Positions 14,103 through 21,091 of a stretch of 23,065 bases of DNA are shown piece after piece. Numbering within the stretch: position 1 is the first letter of the stretch; each line of letters opens with the position of its first letter. Origin of the DNA: Planctomycetales bacterium (lineage in GTDB: Bacteria > Planctomycetota > Phycisphaerae > SM23-33). Where the stretch lies: NCBI GenBank assembly GCA_030631125.1, contig DAOVLS010000003.1, forward strand, positions 1 through 23,065, read 5' to 3'. The notes under the pieces were generated by a model. That model searched no databases. It was not told the DNA's origin and was given only the letters and a program-made list of their open reading frames with translations. The position numbers were made by a program, and so were the translations under genes.

Positions 14103-15871
14103 CGATCGACAAACGCCACATGCCGAACGCTTCGGAACTTTTCGCCGATCTCGATACCGGTGCGATTCGCTTTGCCGACGACGACGCCCGCCGACGGTTG
14201 GAACCGCTGCTGGCCGACTCGACCGGCATCCGATGGGCGACGGTCAAACACAACGTCTCCCGGACCGTCTATCGCTGCGAATCTCCGGAGCCTGCCGGCG
14301 TGTTGTATCTGAAGCATTTCCACAACCCGTCGCTGCTGCATCGCCTCGGAAGCCGCACGGGACTTTCGGACTCACGCTGCGAGATGCGCTTCAGCAAGTA
14401 CCTCTCCGGCAACGGCGTGCCGGTTCCGAAAGTCCTGGCTACCTGTTATTACAAGGGCGCGGAATGGCTGATAAGCGACGGGATCGCCCCGGCAGCCCCC
14501 GCCGACAAATGGCACGCCGAGAAGTTGTCGGAAGGTAATCACGCCGCCATTGACGCCGCGATACTCGCCCTGGCCGAACTTATCGGCAGAATGCACGCCT
14601 GCGGAGTAATTCACCGCGACCTGCACTGCGGAAACGTGCTGGTACGGACAGACGAATCGGCCGAGGGGCGATTCGGCGGGCTGGTCCTGATGGACCTGCA
14701 CCGTATGCTTCGCCGGCGCAGGCTGACCCGGCGAAGACGGGCTGCCAACCTCGCCCAACTGTTTCATGACCGCAGGCTGTGGACCACGCGCTCGCAGCGG
14801 CTGCGGTTTCTCCGGCGATACCTCCGCGCCGCCGGTGCTGAAGGGACAATCCGAGGCTGGGTCCGCCTGATCGAAATGCTGGGCGACCGGCACAGACGAA
14901 AACTCCACGCTCAGCGCGACCGCCGAATCTTCGCAACCAACCGTTACTTCGCCCGCCTGTCCGTCGCAGGTCGGCGGGCGCACGTGATACTGGCGTCGAA
15001 ACGCCGCCTCCCCGGATCGGGCGCTTGCGAACACACCTTCAGCGCCGAGGACTGGCAGGAAGCCCTGTCCGACCCGGACGCGCTCTTTACCGGCGACGAC
15101 GTAAAGGTAATCAAAGATTCGCCCAGCAGTTTCGTCGTCCGGCGCAGGCTCCGCATCGGCGCTGCCGAGATCGACGTGTACATCAAACGCTCACGCCGAA
15201 AACGGTTCATCCGGTGGGTGATCGACCTCTTCCGTCGCAGCCGGGCGCTGCGGGGCTTCTACCTCGGTCACGCCCTGCTGGGACGGCACATCTACACGGC
15301 GCTGCCCCTTGCGGCGATGGAAAAACGGCGATGGGGTTTCCTGGTCGATTCGATCCTGATTACCGAGCAGGTCAACGGTCTGCATCTCAACAAGTTCCTC
15401 AATCGCTACCTCGGTGGTGAACTCTCCGATGACCCGCCGATAGAGAAAAAACGCCTCGCCCGCCAGGTCCTCTGGCAACTGGGGCGCCTCCTCCGCCGAC
15501 TGCACGAGGAAAAATTCGCACACCGCGACCTGAAGGCTTCCAACCTGCTGGTGCACTGGGCCGGACTGCCGGACCACCCGCCCGAAGTTATCCTCGTGGA
15601 CCTCGACGGCGTCAGCCGGGTACGCCGAGTTACCGCTCGCCGGCAGTTCCGCGGACTTATGAGGCTGAACGTCTCGCTGCTGGAGTGCCCCGTCGTCAAC
15701 CGCGCAGGCAGACTGAGAATGCTGCTGGGATACCTCAGAAGCCCCGGGGCCGGAAAAATCAATTACAAACCCTACTGGCGACTCCTCCAGAACTGGTCAA
15801 GCCGGAAAATACGCCGGCAAATTGCCTCCCGCCAGCGCCGCCAGAAAGCCCAGCGGAGGACCACGACGTGA
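14099..15871 (+). CDS. Tandem-domain lipopolysaccharide kinase-like protein
   Basis: This 590-residue protein has two complete WaaP/KdkA-like kinase domains. Domain 1 (about 48-265) has the ATP Lys K72 (LYLKHF), the catalytic loop HRDLHCGN (172-179; D174, N179) and the metal-binding D199 in VLMDLHRM. Domain 2 (about 340-570) has K363 (VYIKRS), HRDLKASN (475-482; D477, N482) and D501 in ILVDLDGV. Such kinases phosphorylate heptose or Kdo of the LPS core at the cytoplasmic face of the inner membrane; that role is inferred from the family. Single-domain forms are usual, so the fusion is notable. The protein is very Arg-rich, including RRRRLTRRRR after domain 1 and a basic C-terminal tail, as expected for binding acidic membrane lipids. 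The start overlaps the previous stop by four bases, and the stop overlaps the next start. Confidence 0.88.
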   Translation: MTIDKRHMPNASELFADLDTGAIRFADDDARRRLEPLLADSTGIRWATVKHNVSRTVYRCESPEPAGVLYLKHFHNPSLLHRLGSRTGLSDSRCEMRFSKYLSGNGVPVPKVLATCYYKGAEWLISDGIAPAAPADKWHAEKLSEGNHAAIDAAILALAELIGRMHACGVIHRDLHCGNVLVRTDESAEGRFGGLVLMDLHRMLRRRRLTRRRRAANLAQLFHDRRLWTTRSQRLRFLRRYLRAAGAEGTIRGWVRLIEMLGDRHRRKLHAQRDRRIFATNRYFARLSVAGRRAHVILASKRRLPGSGACEHTFSAEDWQEALSDPDALFTGDDVKVIKDSPSSFVVRRRLRIGAAEIDVYIKRSRRKRFIRWVIDLFRRSRALRGFYLGHALLGRHIYTALPLAAMEKRRWGFLVDSILITEQVNGLHLNKFLNRYLGGELSDDPPIEKKRLARQVLWQLGRLLRRLHEEKFAHRDLKASNLLVHWAGLPDHPPEVILVDLDGVSRVRRVTARRQFRGLMRLNVSLLECPVVNRAGRLRMLLGYLRSPGAGKINYKPYWRLLQNWSSRKIRRQIASRQRRQKAQRRTTT

Positions 15872-16938
15872 CCGGTTCGCCCCCGCCCAGGCCGGAAAAG
15901 ATACTTATCATCAAACCCTCCAGCCTGGGCGACGTGATAACCGCCATGCCGGTCCTGACCGGGCTGAGGCGGACCTTTCCCGAAGCGCACATCGCATGGA
16001 TGGTAACGCCGGGATGTGCGCCAATCCTGGCCGGGCAAAAAGATTTGGACGAGACAATCCTCTTCGACCGCCGACGGTACGGGCGAATCGGGCTCAACGC
16101 CGGAGCGACGAGGGATTTTTTGACCTTCTGCCGGAACCTCCGCCGCAGGCGATTCGATTGGGTCATCGACCTTCAGGGCCTGTTCCGCAGCGGATTCTTC
16201 GCCCGCGTCAGCGGCGCAGCCGTCCGGGCCGGGTTCGCCGACGCCCGCGAATTCGCCGGCATCTTCTACACACACCCAATTCCCGTCGAGGCCACCCATA
16301 CCGTCGGTCGCAATATCGACCTTGCCCGCGCACTCGGCGTGGACGCACGGGCCGACGACCTCGTTCTGACCGTTACGGATGAGGCAAGGGCGTTTGTCGA
16401 ATCGTTCCTGAACGAGCATAATCTCACCCCCGGAGCGTATTTCGTAATCGCCCCGGGGACTCGATGGGCGAGCAAGATGTACCCGCCCCGCCACTGGCGC
16501 AAGGTGGTGGATGAGTTGTCCCGCGACGTTCCGATAGTGTTGACAGGCTCCGGCGACGACCGCGAACTGTGCGACAACCTTACCGGCAGCAACTCAAAGG
16601 TGTTCAGTATGGCGGGACAGACGACGCTGCCACAGGTCGTCGCCCTGATTGCATCGGCCGGGGCTGTCGTCTGCTGCGACTCGTCAGCCAATTTTATCGC
16701 CCCTGCCGTCGGGACGCCGTTCGTAACGCTCATAGGACCGACGCGCCCGGAACGCACAGGACCACCCAGCCCGATGGGAAAAGCCATCGTCGCAGACATC
16801 CCATGCGCCGGATGCCTCAAACGACGATGCCGACACAATACATGTATGCAACTAATCACACCGGAACAGGTAATCGCCGAAACCCGAAATGCGTTTAGCC
16901 GTCGTCGGTACGACGACGATAAAATAACATCATGTTAA
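15868..16938 (+). CDS. Glycosyltransferase family 9 (heptosyltransferase-like)
   Basis: This 356-residue enzyme should transfer heptose, probably from an ADP-heptose donor, to the LPS core. Motifs are KPSSLGDVITAMPVL (16-30, catalytic-type D22), DLQGLFRSG (101-109), FVIAPGTRWASKMYPPRHW (192-210, Lys203) and LIGPTRPERTGP (288-299). The usual D-S/T-G-x-x-H motif is D271-S-S-A-N-F276, with Phe in place of the His. A Cys-rich C-terminus (C313, C316, C321, C326, then CMQLITPEQV) fits a common family tail. The start is GTG at 15868, preceded by GGAGG at 8 bases and overlapping the kinase stop as GTGA; the frame is open upstream but those residues would overlap the kinase gene. Confidence 0.9.
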   Translation: MTGSPPPRPEKILIIKPSSLGDVITAMPVLTGLRRTFPEAHIAWMVTPGCAPILAGQKDLDETILFDRRRYGRIGLNAGATRDFLTFCRNLRRRRFDWVIDLQGLFRSGFFARVSGAAVRAGFADAREFAGIFYTHPIPVEATHTVGRNIDLARALGVDARADDLVLTVTDEARAFVESFLNEHNLTPGAYFVIAPGTRWASKMYPPRHWRKVVDELSRDVPIVLTGSGDDRELCDNLTGSNSKVFSMAGQTTLPQVVALIASAGAVVCCDSSANFIAPAVGTPFVTLIGPTRPERTGPPSPMGKAIVADIPCAGCLKRRCRHNTCMQLITPEQVIAETRNAFSRRRYDDDKITSC

Positions 16939-17390
16939 AAAACCTCACATTATGGATTGTCCTTTTCCCGCTTCTGCTGCTTTCGTCGTGCAATTGCTCC
17001 GGTAAATCCAGCCGGCCACAGGTTCGCATAGGCGAACACGTCTGGAAAGTGGAAATCGCCGACGACGAGCAAACCCTCAGCAAAGGCCTTGCCGACAGGG
17101 ACGAAATACCCGAAGGAACCGGAATGTTATTCGTCTTCCCACGCGAAGAGATGCTGACATTCCACATGCTCGACTGCCGGACCGCTCTTGACATAGCCTT
17201 CATCTCAAACGACGGAACGATTGTCAACATCCGTACAATGATCGTCGAGGACGACCCGCGTAAGCCCAAGTGTTTCTATTCCAGCAAATATCCCGCGCGA
17301 TTTGCTTTGGAGGTCGCCGCCGGAACGTTTGAACGCGCCGGCATAAAGGTCGGCGACAAAGTCGAACTGCCAACCTCGGTATGTCGTTAA
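16932..17390 (+). CDS. DUF192 family lipoprotein
   Basis: This 152-residue protein has a hydrophobic signal and a lipobox ending LSSC, with Cys at 20. The DUF192 core is KGLADRDEIPEGTGMLFVF (51-69), then FHMLDCRTALDIAFISNDG (77-95) and a C-terminal AALEVAAGTF-like region read here as FALEVAAGTFERAGIKVGDK. In the common family pattern a Trp-Met precedes the conserved loop; here it is His-Met. Members are small barrel-like exported proteins whose function is not established. The start overlaps the previous stop by seven bases, so it belongs to the same operon, and it is the last gene before a convergent gene at 17463. Confidence 0.88.
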   Translation: MLKNLTLWIVLFPLLLLSSCNCSGKSSRPQVRIGEHVWKVEIADDEQTLSKGLADRDEIPEGTGMLFVFPREEMLTFHMLDCRTALDIAFISNDGTIVNIRTMIVEDDPRKPKCFYSSKYPARFALEVAAGTFERAGIKVGDKVELPTSVCR

Positions 17391-17462
17391 AAATATGCTT
17401 GAAGAAACAGGAATTATTCAGAATCAACGCCGGGAATTGCTTGTCGGAGACGAATTCTATCC

Positions 17463-17774
17463 TCATGCTGCAACATATTGCACCTCGGCCGAGGCCGTTA
17501 CCTCGTCGCGAAAATACCGGCTCAGGAAATTGGGGGTATTGAGATCGACTTTCCGGCCTATGATTTCAGACAGTTCCAATTCCATACCAAAAAACGCCAA
17601 ACCCGGCACGTGGCCGACCTCGAACTCCACGAGCACGTCCACGTCGCTGTCGGGGCCGAAATCGTCCCGAAGGACCGACCCGAAAAACGACAGCCGACGT
17701 ATGTGGTTCCCGCGACAGAACTCGGCAATCTTCTCTTTGTCTATTTCCACTTCGGTCGTCATAACGTGCAGCAT
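17463..17774 (-). CDS. MNT-type minimal nucleotidyltransferase
   Basis: This 103-residue protein is a nucleotidyltransferase-fold MNT domain with the active-site signature [21 protein letters not shown]32-S33, D44 and D46 match the G-S...D-x-D pattern, and D77 in RKVDLNT is the third acidic residue. In characterised MNT-HEPN systems the MNT antitoxin AMPylates a HEPN RNase toxin. No HEPN gene adjoins it, so it is an orphan or serves a partner elsewhere. The open frame continues to 18134 but would run through the hicAB genes; I take the ATG at 17774, preceded by an AGGTGG ribosome-binding-like motif. An ATG at 17762 is an alternative. It is divergent from hicA across 162 bases. Confidence 0.85.
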   Translation of the reverse strand: MLHVMTTEVEIDKEKIAEFCRGNHIRRLSFFGSVLRDDFGPDSDVDVLVEFEVGHVPGLAFFGMELELSEIIGRKVDLNTPNFLSRYFRDEVTASAEVQYVAA

Positions 17775-17833
17775 TATACCACCTGCCGCACGATTTTGAA
17801 AGCCACCACTTCGATACGCCGCTGAAGGTCCAT
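17774..17833 (-). CDS. Possible 19-residue leader peptide coupled to the MNT gene
   Basis: A mini-ORF ([19 protein letters not shown]) begins with an ATG that has GGAG 9 bases upstream. It ends in TAA overlapping the MNT start as TAATG, which would couple translation. The same frame stays open upstream for about 15 codons without a standard start, so this may be the remnant of a longer gene. It is too short to be confident about. Confidence 0.25.
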   Translation of the reverse strand: MDLQRRIEVVAFKIVRQVV

Positions 17834-17874
17834 CCGAATAATCTCCGGAAGAGAATCCTCCTTTCGACCGAAAT

Positions 17875-17880
17875 ATTATA
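17875..17880 (-). promoter_or_regulatory. Possible -10 box for the MNT gene
   Basis: On the minus strand TATAAT occurs at 17880-17875, about 100 bases before the MNT start, but with no good -35 box. The 16-bp inverted repeat at 17888-17903 lies directly upstream of it, so one site could act on both divergent units. Confidence 0.3.
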
Positions 17881-17887
17881 TTTATCG

Positions 17888-17903
17888 TCAAGTAAATACT
17901 TGA
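17888..17903. promoter_or_regulatory. Candidate HicB operator
   Basis: TCAAGTA (17888-17894) and TACTTGA (17897-17903) form a perfect 7-bp inverted repeat with a 2-base centre. The right arm overlaps the -35 box of the hicA promoter. HicB here ends in a ribbon-helix-helix domain, which typically binds such palindromes for autorepression, so the assignment is well placed but inferred. Confidence 0.6.
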
Positions 17904-17929
17904 TAGGCGCGGCCTTGGGTGTGTATAAT
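17900..17929 (+). promoter_or_regulatory. Sigma70 promoter of hicAB, leaderless
   Basis: TTGATA (17900-17905) and TATAAT (17924-17929) are separated by 18 bases: 5 of 6 and 6 of 6 matches. The predicted start is 17936-17937, exactly at the hicA ATG, which has no Shine-Dalgarno motif. The hicA message is therefore probably leaderless. Confidence 0.7.
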
Positions 17930-17936
17930 ACGCATA

Positions 17937-18125
17937 ATGAATAGTCGGGAGATTATTAAACGACTCAAGGCTGAAGGATGGGTGCATGTCCGGACGAAAG
18001 GCAGCCATTACCAATTCCGTCATCCCGACAAGGACGGACTTGTAACAGTGCCGCATCCGAAGAGAGATTTCCCGACCGGAACACTTAAGGCCATCATGAA
18101 ACAAGCGGGATGGAGCAAGAAATGA
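17937..18125 (+). CDS. hicA: HicA-family mRNA interferase toxin
   Basis: This 62-residue protein fits HicA, a double-stranded-RNA-binding-fold RNase that cleaves mRNA when free of HicB. The conserved order is [20 protein letters not shown], then KGSHYQF with the catalytic His24, then [20 protein letters not shown]. The family ends in a helix of AGW type, as here (QAGWSKK). Length is normal. The start at 17937 is chosen because it coincides with the predicted transcription start; an in-frame alternative six codons upstream lies within the -10 region. The stop overlaps the hicB start as ATGA, the usual toxin-first order of hicAB. Confidence 0.92.
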   Translation: MNSREIIKRLKAEGWVHVRTKGSHYQFRHPDKDGLVTVPHPKRDFPTGTLKAIMKQAGWSKK

Positions 18126-18577
18126 ACTATCCAATCGTCATTCATAAAGACAAGGATTCCGACTATGGCGTAACGGTTCCCGATCTTCCGGGCTGCTTCA
18201 GCGCCGGCGGCACACTCGACGAAGCAATCGCAATGGCCCAGGAATCTATCGAATTGCACATGGAAGGTTTAATTGAAGACGGTCAGGTTATCCCCAAGCC
18301 AGGCCGGATCGAGGATTACAAGAGCAATCGCGAATATAAAGGCGGAATATGGGCGGTTGTTTCCATCTCGCCGTCGAGTCTGCGAATAGAGGCCAAGCGG
18401 ATTAATATCACCATGCCGCAACGGATTCTTGATGCGGTGGACCGGTTCGCCGAAGCCGAGAACGAAACCCGGTCAGGGCTGTTGACCAAGGCCGCTACAG
18501 ACTACATCGACCGTCGAACACCTCGCCGCGCACCTCGCGGAAAATCACGACGAGCGACAAAAGTCGGAACCCTGTAA
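18122..18577 (+). CDS. hicB: HicB antitoxin with ribbon-helix-helix DNA-binding domain
   Basis: This 151-residue antitoxin has the degenerate RNase-H-like N-terminal domain ([20 protein letters not shown], about 14-33, then [19 protein letters not shown]) that masks HicA. A C-terminal ribbon-helix-helix segment (about 92-130, [17 protein letters not shown]) should bind the operator at 17888-17903 and repress the operon. The tail is basic and Arg-rich, which may add DNA contacts. The start overlaps the hicA stop, with GGAG 7-8 bases upstream; an in-frame ATG four codons earlier lies inside hicA and is less likely. Confidence 0.92.
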   Translation: MNYPIVIHKDKDSDYGVTVPDLPGCFSAGGTLDEAIAMAQESIELHMEGLIEDGQVIPKPGRIEDYKSNREYKGGIWAVVSISPSSLRIEAKRINITMPQRILDAVDRFAEAENETRSGLLTKAATDYIDRRTPRRAPRGKSRRATKVGTL

Positions 18578-18657
18578 GGTTTTCATCTGCGCGAGGCTGT
18601 TAAAGGCACGTCCCCGCCGGGTCGATGTAACTATTGACGCCGGCAGGGTGTGCGCGA

Positions 18658-19860
18658 ATGGTACTTCTTGCGAAAAAACAAAAACTGCTCTGGTTCGGGC
18701 CGGGGGATATGCCCGAAAACGTTCTGGCCGCTATCGGCGGCAGATGGAATATAACCGCCTGCGATTCGCCCCAGCCGCACCCGCGACAACTCGACGACGC
18801 CGAAATCGTCTTAATCGCCCCACCCGACGAAGGCTTCGCCGAAGGCGGATTCGACGCGAAGCATCTGTCCGAACTGCTGGACCGGATTGATCGCAGCGGG
18901 GCAGTGGCGGTAGTGCTGCTGCCGGCGGGTTCAGACCACCGGGGCATCCTGGCCAATCGCCGCGGACAGTTCATACTCGCCGACGCCGACGCACCTCCGG
19001 GCGAACTTGCCGCACGAATCGAATCGGCATCGGCGCTTCAGCCGACTATCAAGCATCTACAGACCGACATAGCCGCCGTGCGTGGTTTCGGCGTGGGCGC
19101 CGCCGGTAACTTCGAGGAACTCGACGAAGAGATGCGCCTGGCTGCCCGGCTTCAGCGGGATTTCCTGCCCAGGTCGCTTCCGGCGGTCGGGTCTGCGTGC
19201 TTCGCCGCACTGTTTCGCCCGGCCGGTTGGGTCAGCGGCGACATATACGACGTCTTCCGCCTCGACGAGACCCATATCGGCTTCTACGTCGCCGACGTCG
19301 TAGGTCACGGTATGCCCGCGGCGCTGCTGACCATGTTCATCAAAAAGTCGCTGCAAACCAAGCGCATCTCCGGCGACCGCTACGAGATCGTTCCGCCCGG
19401 CGAGGCGCTGGCCGGCCTGAACAGCGACATCTGCGAGCAGGACCTCAGTTCGTGCCAGTTCTGCACCGCCGTGTATGGAATTATCGACACGGAGACCCTG
19501 CTGCTGCGGTACGCTCGCGGCGGGCATCCTGCCCCGATGCTGCTCGACGCCGACGGTAACGTCGAACGGCTTGACGCCGCCGGGGCGCTGCTGGGCGTCT
19601 TTCCCGGAGAGACCTTCGACCAGCAGGAATTTCATCTCAATCGCGGCCAGCGGCTTATTGTCTTTTCCGACGGGGCTGAAGAGATGCTCCCGACCGACTC
19701 GGCTTCGGGCGACTCGGCCCTGCTGCCGACACTTCAATCCTTGCGCAGTCTTCGGCCCGATGAGATGATGCTGCACCTGGCCAGACGGATTGACGAGCAC
19801 CGCCAGGCCGGTCGGTGCGACGACGACGTTACCGTGCTGGCGATGGATGTCGCGGGGTAA
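18658..19860 (+). CDS. SpoIIE-type phosphatase with receiver-like N-terminal domain
   Basis: This 400-residue PP2C phosphatase is the second of its type in the window. Residues about 8-128 alternate strands and helices (KLLWFGPGDM, IVLIAPPDEGF, AVAVVLLPAGSD) like a response-regulator receiver, but no clear phospho-acceptor Asp is visible at the expected strand end, so it looks like a pseudo-receiver. A helix (about 150-172) leads to the SpoIIE domain: SGDIYDVF (D195, D198), YVADVVGHGMPAALL (D213), ARGGHPAPML, IVFSDGAEEM (D338) and RCDDDVTVLA (388-390). The start at 18658 follows a weak AGGG. A TTG eight codons earlier is possible. hicB ends 80 bases upstream. The stop abuts repeat element B. 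Confidence 0.88.
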   Translation: MVLLAKKQKLLWFGPGDMPENVLAAIGGRWNITACDSPQPHPRQLDDAEIVLIAPPDEGFAEGGFDAKHLSELLDRIDRSGAVAVVLLPAGSDHRGILANRRGQFILADADAPPGELAARIESASALQPTIKHLQTDIAAVRGFGVGAAGNFEELDEEMRLAARLQRDFLPRSLPAVGSACFAALFRPAGWVSGDIYDVFRLDETHIGFYVADVVGHGMPAALLTMFIKKSLQTKRISGDRYEIVPPGEALAGLNSDICEQDLSSCQFCTAVYGIIDTETLLLRYARGGHPAPMLLDADGNVERLDAAGALLGVFPGETFDQQEFHLNRGQRLIVFSDGAEEMLPTDSASGDSALLPTLQSLRSLRPDEMMLHLARRIDEHRQAGRCDDDVTVLAMDVAG

Positions 19861-19863
19861 AAA

Positions 19864-20029
19864 GGCATTTGGCATTTGGCATTTGGCATTGGTGGCACTG
19901 GGTTTGTGAAGGTTTTTTTCTGTTTAATTCCACGATTCAATAAAATATCAGAACTATAAGGGCGAAACGTGCAACGACCCTCGGCCACCAATGCCCAATG
20001 CCCAATGCCCAATGCCCAATGCCCAATGC
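19864..20029 (+). repeat. Dispersed element B, copy 2 (MITE-like, heptamer termini)
   Basis: The element begins three bases after the stop of the second SpoIIE gene with GGCATTT three times, then GGCATTGGTGG. It ends with CCACCAA followed by repeated TGCCCAA heptamers. The core of about 90 bases is the same as in the inverted copy at 11472-11625. The long heptamer arms could fold into a large hairpin. No coding capacity. Confidence 0.85.
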
Positions 20030-20030
20030 T

Positions 20031-20222
20031 ACGGTATTCCGGCCCCACGGTCTTCTCCTGTTGTTTTTTATTTTTCATGGTCTTCCGGTAATCCGGTCTC
20101 ACGGTCCTCTCCTGTTGTTTTTTCGTTTTTCACAGTCTTCCGGTAATCCGGTATTCCGGTATCCTCCTGTTGTTTTTTGTTTTTCACGGTCTTCCGGTAA
20201 TCCGGTAATCCGGTATTCCGGT
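20031..20222 (+). repeat. Tandem array of repeat C, three units
   Basis: Three units share CTCCTGTTGTTTTTT, then a short A/G-variable tract, then TTTTTCA(C/T)GGTCTTCCGGTAAT or near variants, and octamer runs CCGGTAAT / CCGGTATT. It abuts element B and lies just upstream of the gene at 20288. A frame through the array translates only the repeats. A diverged single copy in inverted orientation is at 8738-8791. Confidence 0.8.
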
Positions 20223-20287
20223 CTTTATATCGCTTGACATACAGCGGTCTGTGGGCGACATTGCGTCCTGTAAACAGGCGAGAACGT

Positions 20288-20818
20288 ATGTCAAACCGCT
20301 ATCGGCAAAATTATTTTGCGCCCTTTATCGCCGGGATACTGGCCTGGTTGATCCCCGGGGCGGGTCACGTCTATCTCAGGCGGACGCTTCGCGGCCTCAT
20401 TATCTGCATCTGCATCAACGGTCTGTTCTGGACGGGCGTAGCGTTCGGGGGGATATTCACCGTCGAGCCGCTGCGTCAGCGTTGGTGGTTCACCGCCCAG
20501 ATGTGCACGGGAGTTTCGGGCGTAGCGGCGTGGTACCGCCAGGAACAATACCGCCGGACGATTACCGAGGAATTCGAAGACCCCGAACTGCGAACGCCCA
20601 TCCCCCCGCCGGACTTGCGGGGTAAGTGGTGGGCCACTTACACCAAGGCGCTGGCCGGGAAAGGGCTCAACCTCAGTTACCCAACCGACACCGTCGCCCG
20701 CGCCTACGCCGGCGTTGCCGGAATGTTGAACCTTATGTGCATCTTCGACGCGATCATGCTGGCTGCGTTAGGCCAGTTCGGCGAACCGGCCCGCCGAAAG
20801 CGGGAGGAAAAGACATGA
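20288..20818 (+). CDS. Small multi-pass membrane protein (DUF6677-like, tentative)
   Basis: This 176-residue membrane protein has hydrophobic segments near 11-28 (PFIAGILAWLIPGAGHVYLR), 36-56, 70-82 and 140-160. The LAWLIPGAGHVYLRRTLRGL start resembles TM2-like and planctomycete DUF6677-type proteins; I am not certain of the family. The start follows AGGCGAG at 6-7 bases. A TTGACA at 20234-20239 could be a -35 box, but the -10 counterpart is poor. The stop overlaps the next gene as ATGA, so the two probably work together. Confidence 0.75.
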   Translation: MSNRYRQNYFAPFIAGILAWLIPGAGHVYLRRTLRGLIICICINGLFWTGVAFGGIFTVEPLRQRWWFTAQMCTGVSGVAAWYRQEQYRRTITEEFEDPELRTPIPPPDLRGKWWATYTKALAGKGLNLSYPTDTVARAYAGVAGMLNLMCIFDAIMLAALGQFGEPARRKREEKT

Positions 20819-21030
20819 TATTCAAACACCCCCTCCAGATGGGAATTAACCATATCTGGCTGGTCCTGCCGTTGTGCATGGCGCTGGCTGTGGTCTATAA
20901 GACCGTTCGCGTCAAACACCTCCGGAAACTACCTCTGCAAATCCTGGGTCTGTGGGCCTATATCTTCGTAGGTCTGACGACCCTGGCAATAGCCTTCTGG
21001 CTTCTGGTAGAGTACGCCGCAAGCGCATAA
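20815..21030 (+). CDS. Small two-helix membrane protein
   Basis: This 71-residue protein has two transmembrane helices, about 13-28 and 43-66, with a basic loop KTVRVKHLRKL between them. The start is fixed by the ATGA overlap with the previous gene and gives a clean N-terminus (MIFKHPLQMGINH). I recognise no family. The topology and tight coupling suggest a complex with its neighbour. Confidence 0.7.
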   Translation: MIFKHPLQMGINHIWLVLPLCMALAVVYKTVRVKHLRKLPLQILGLWAYIFVGLTTLAIAFWLLVEYAASA

Positions 21031-21065
21031 AAAACGAGCGGCCCGGGTTTTCCCAGACCGCTCGT
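21029..21065 (-). terminator. Rho-independent terminator of the large PEP-CTERM gene
   Basis: ACGAGCGG (21034-21041) and CCGCTCGT (21058-21065) form a perfect 8-bp stem with an inner GGG/CCC stem and a TTTT loop. On the minus strand it is followed immediately by six T residues, 26 bases past the stop at 21092. The plus strand has no T-tract on the other side. Confidence 0.88.
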
Positions 21066-21091
21066 CGCCTTGGTTGGTATTCTTCTCCGCT

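Noticed and set aside
15685..15867. Upstream extension of the GT9 gene to an ATG inside the kinase gene
   Set aside because: The extension is Pro- and Arg-rich shadow of the kinase reading frame. The GTG at 15868 has GGAGG at good spacing and a GTGA overlap.
17775..18134. N-terminal extension of the MNT protein to 223 residues
   Set aside because: It would run antisense through hicA and the hicAB promoter, and it adds no MNT-like sequence.
20031..20222. Possible CRISPR array
   Set aside because: The units are tandem and nearly contiguous with octamer sub-repeats. There are no unique spacers of constant length and no cas genes.
19998..20237. 79-codon frame through repeats B and C
   Set aside because: Its protein is only a translation of the tandem repeats, with low complexity and no ribosome binding site.
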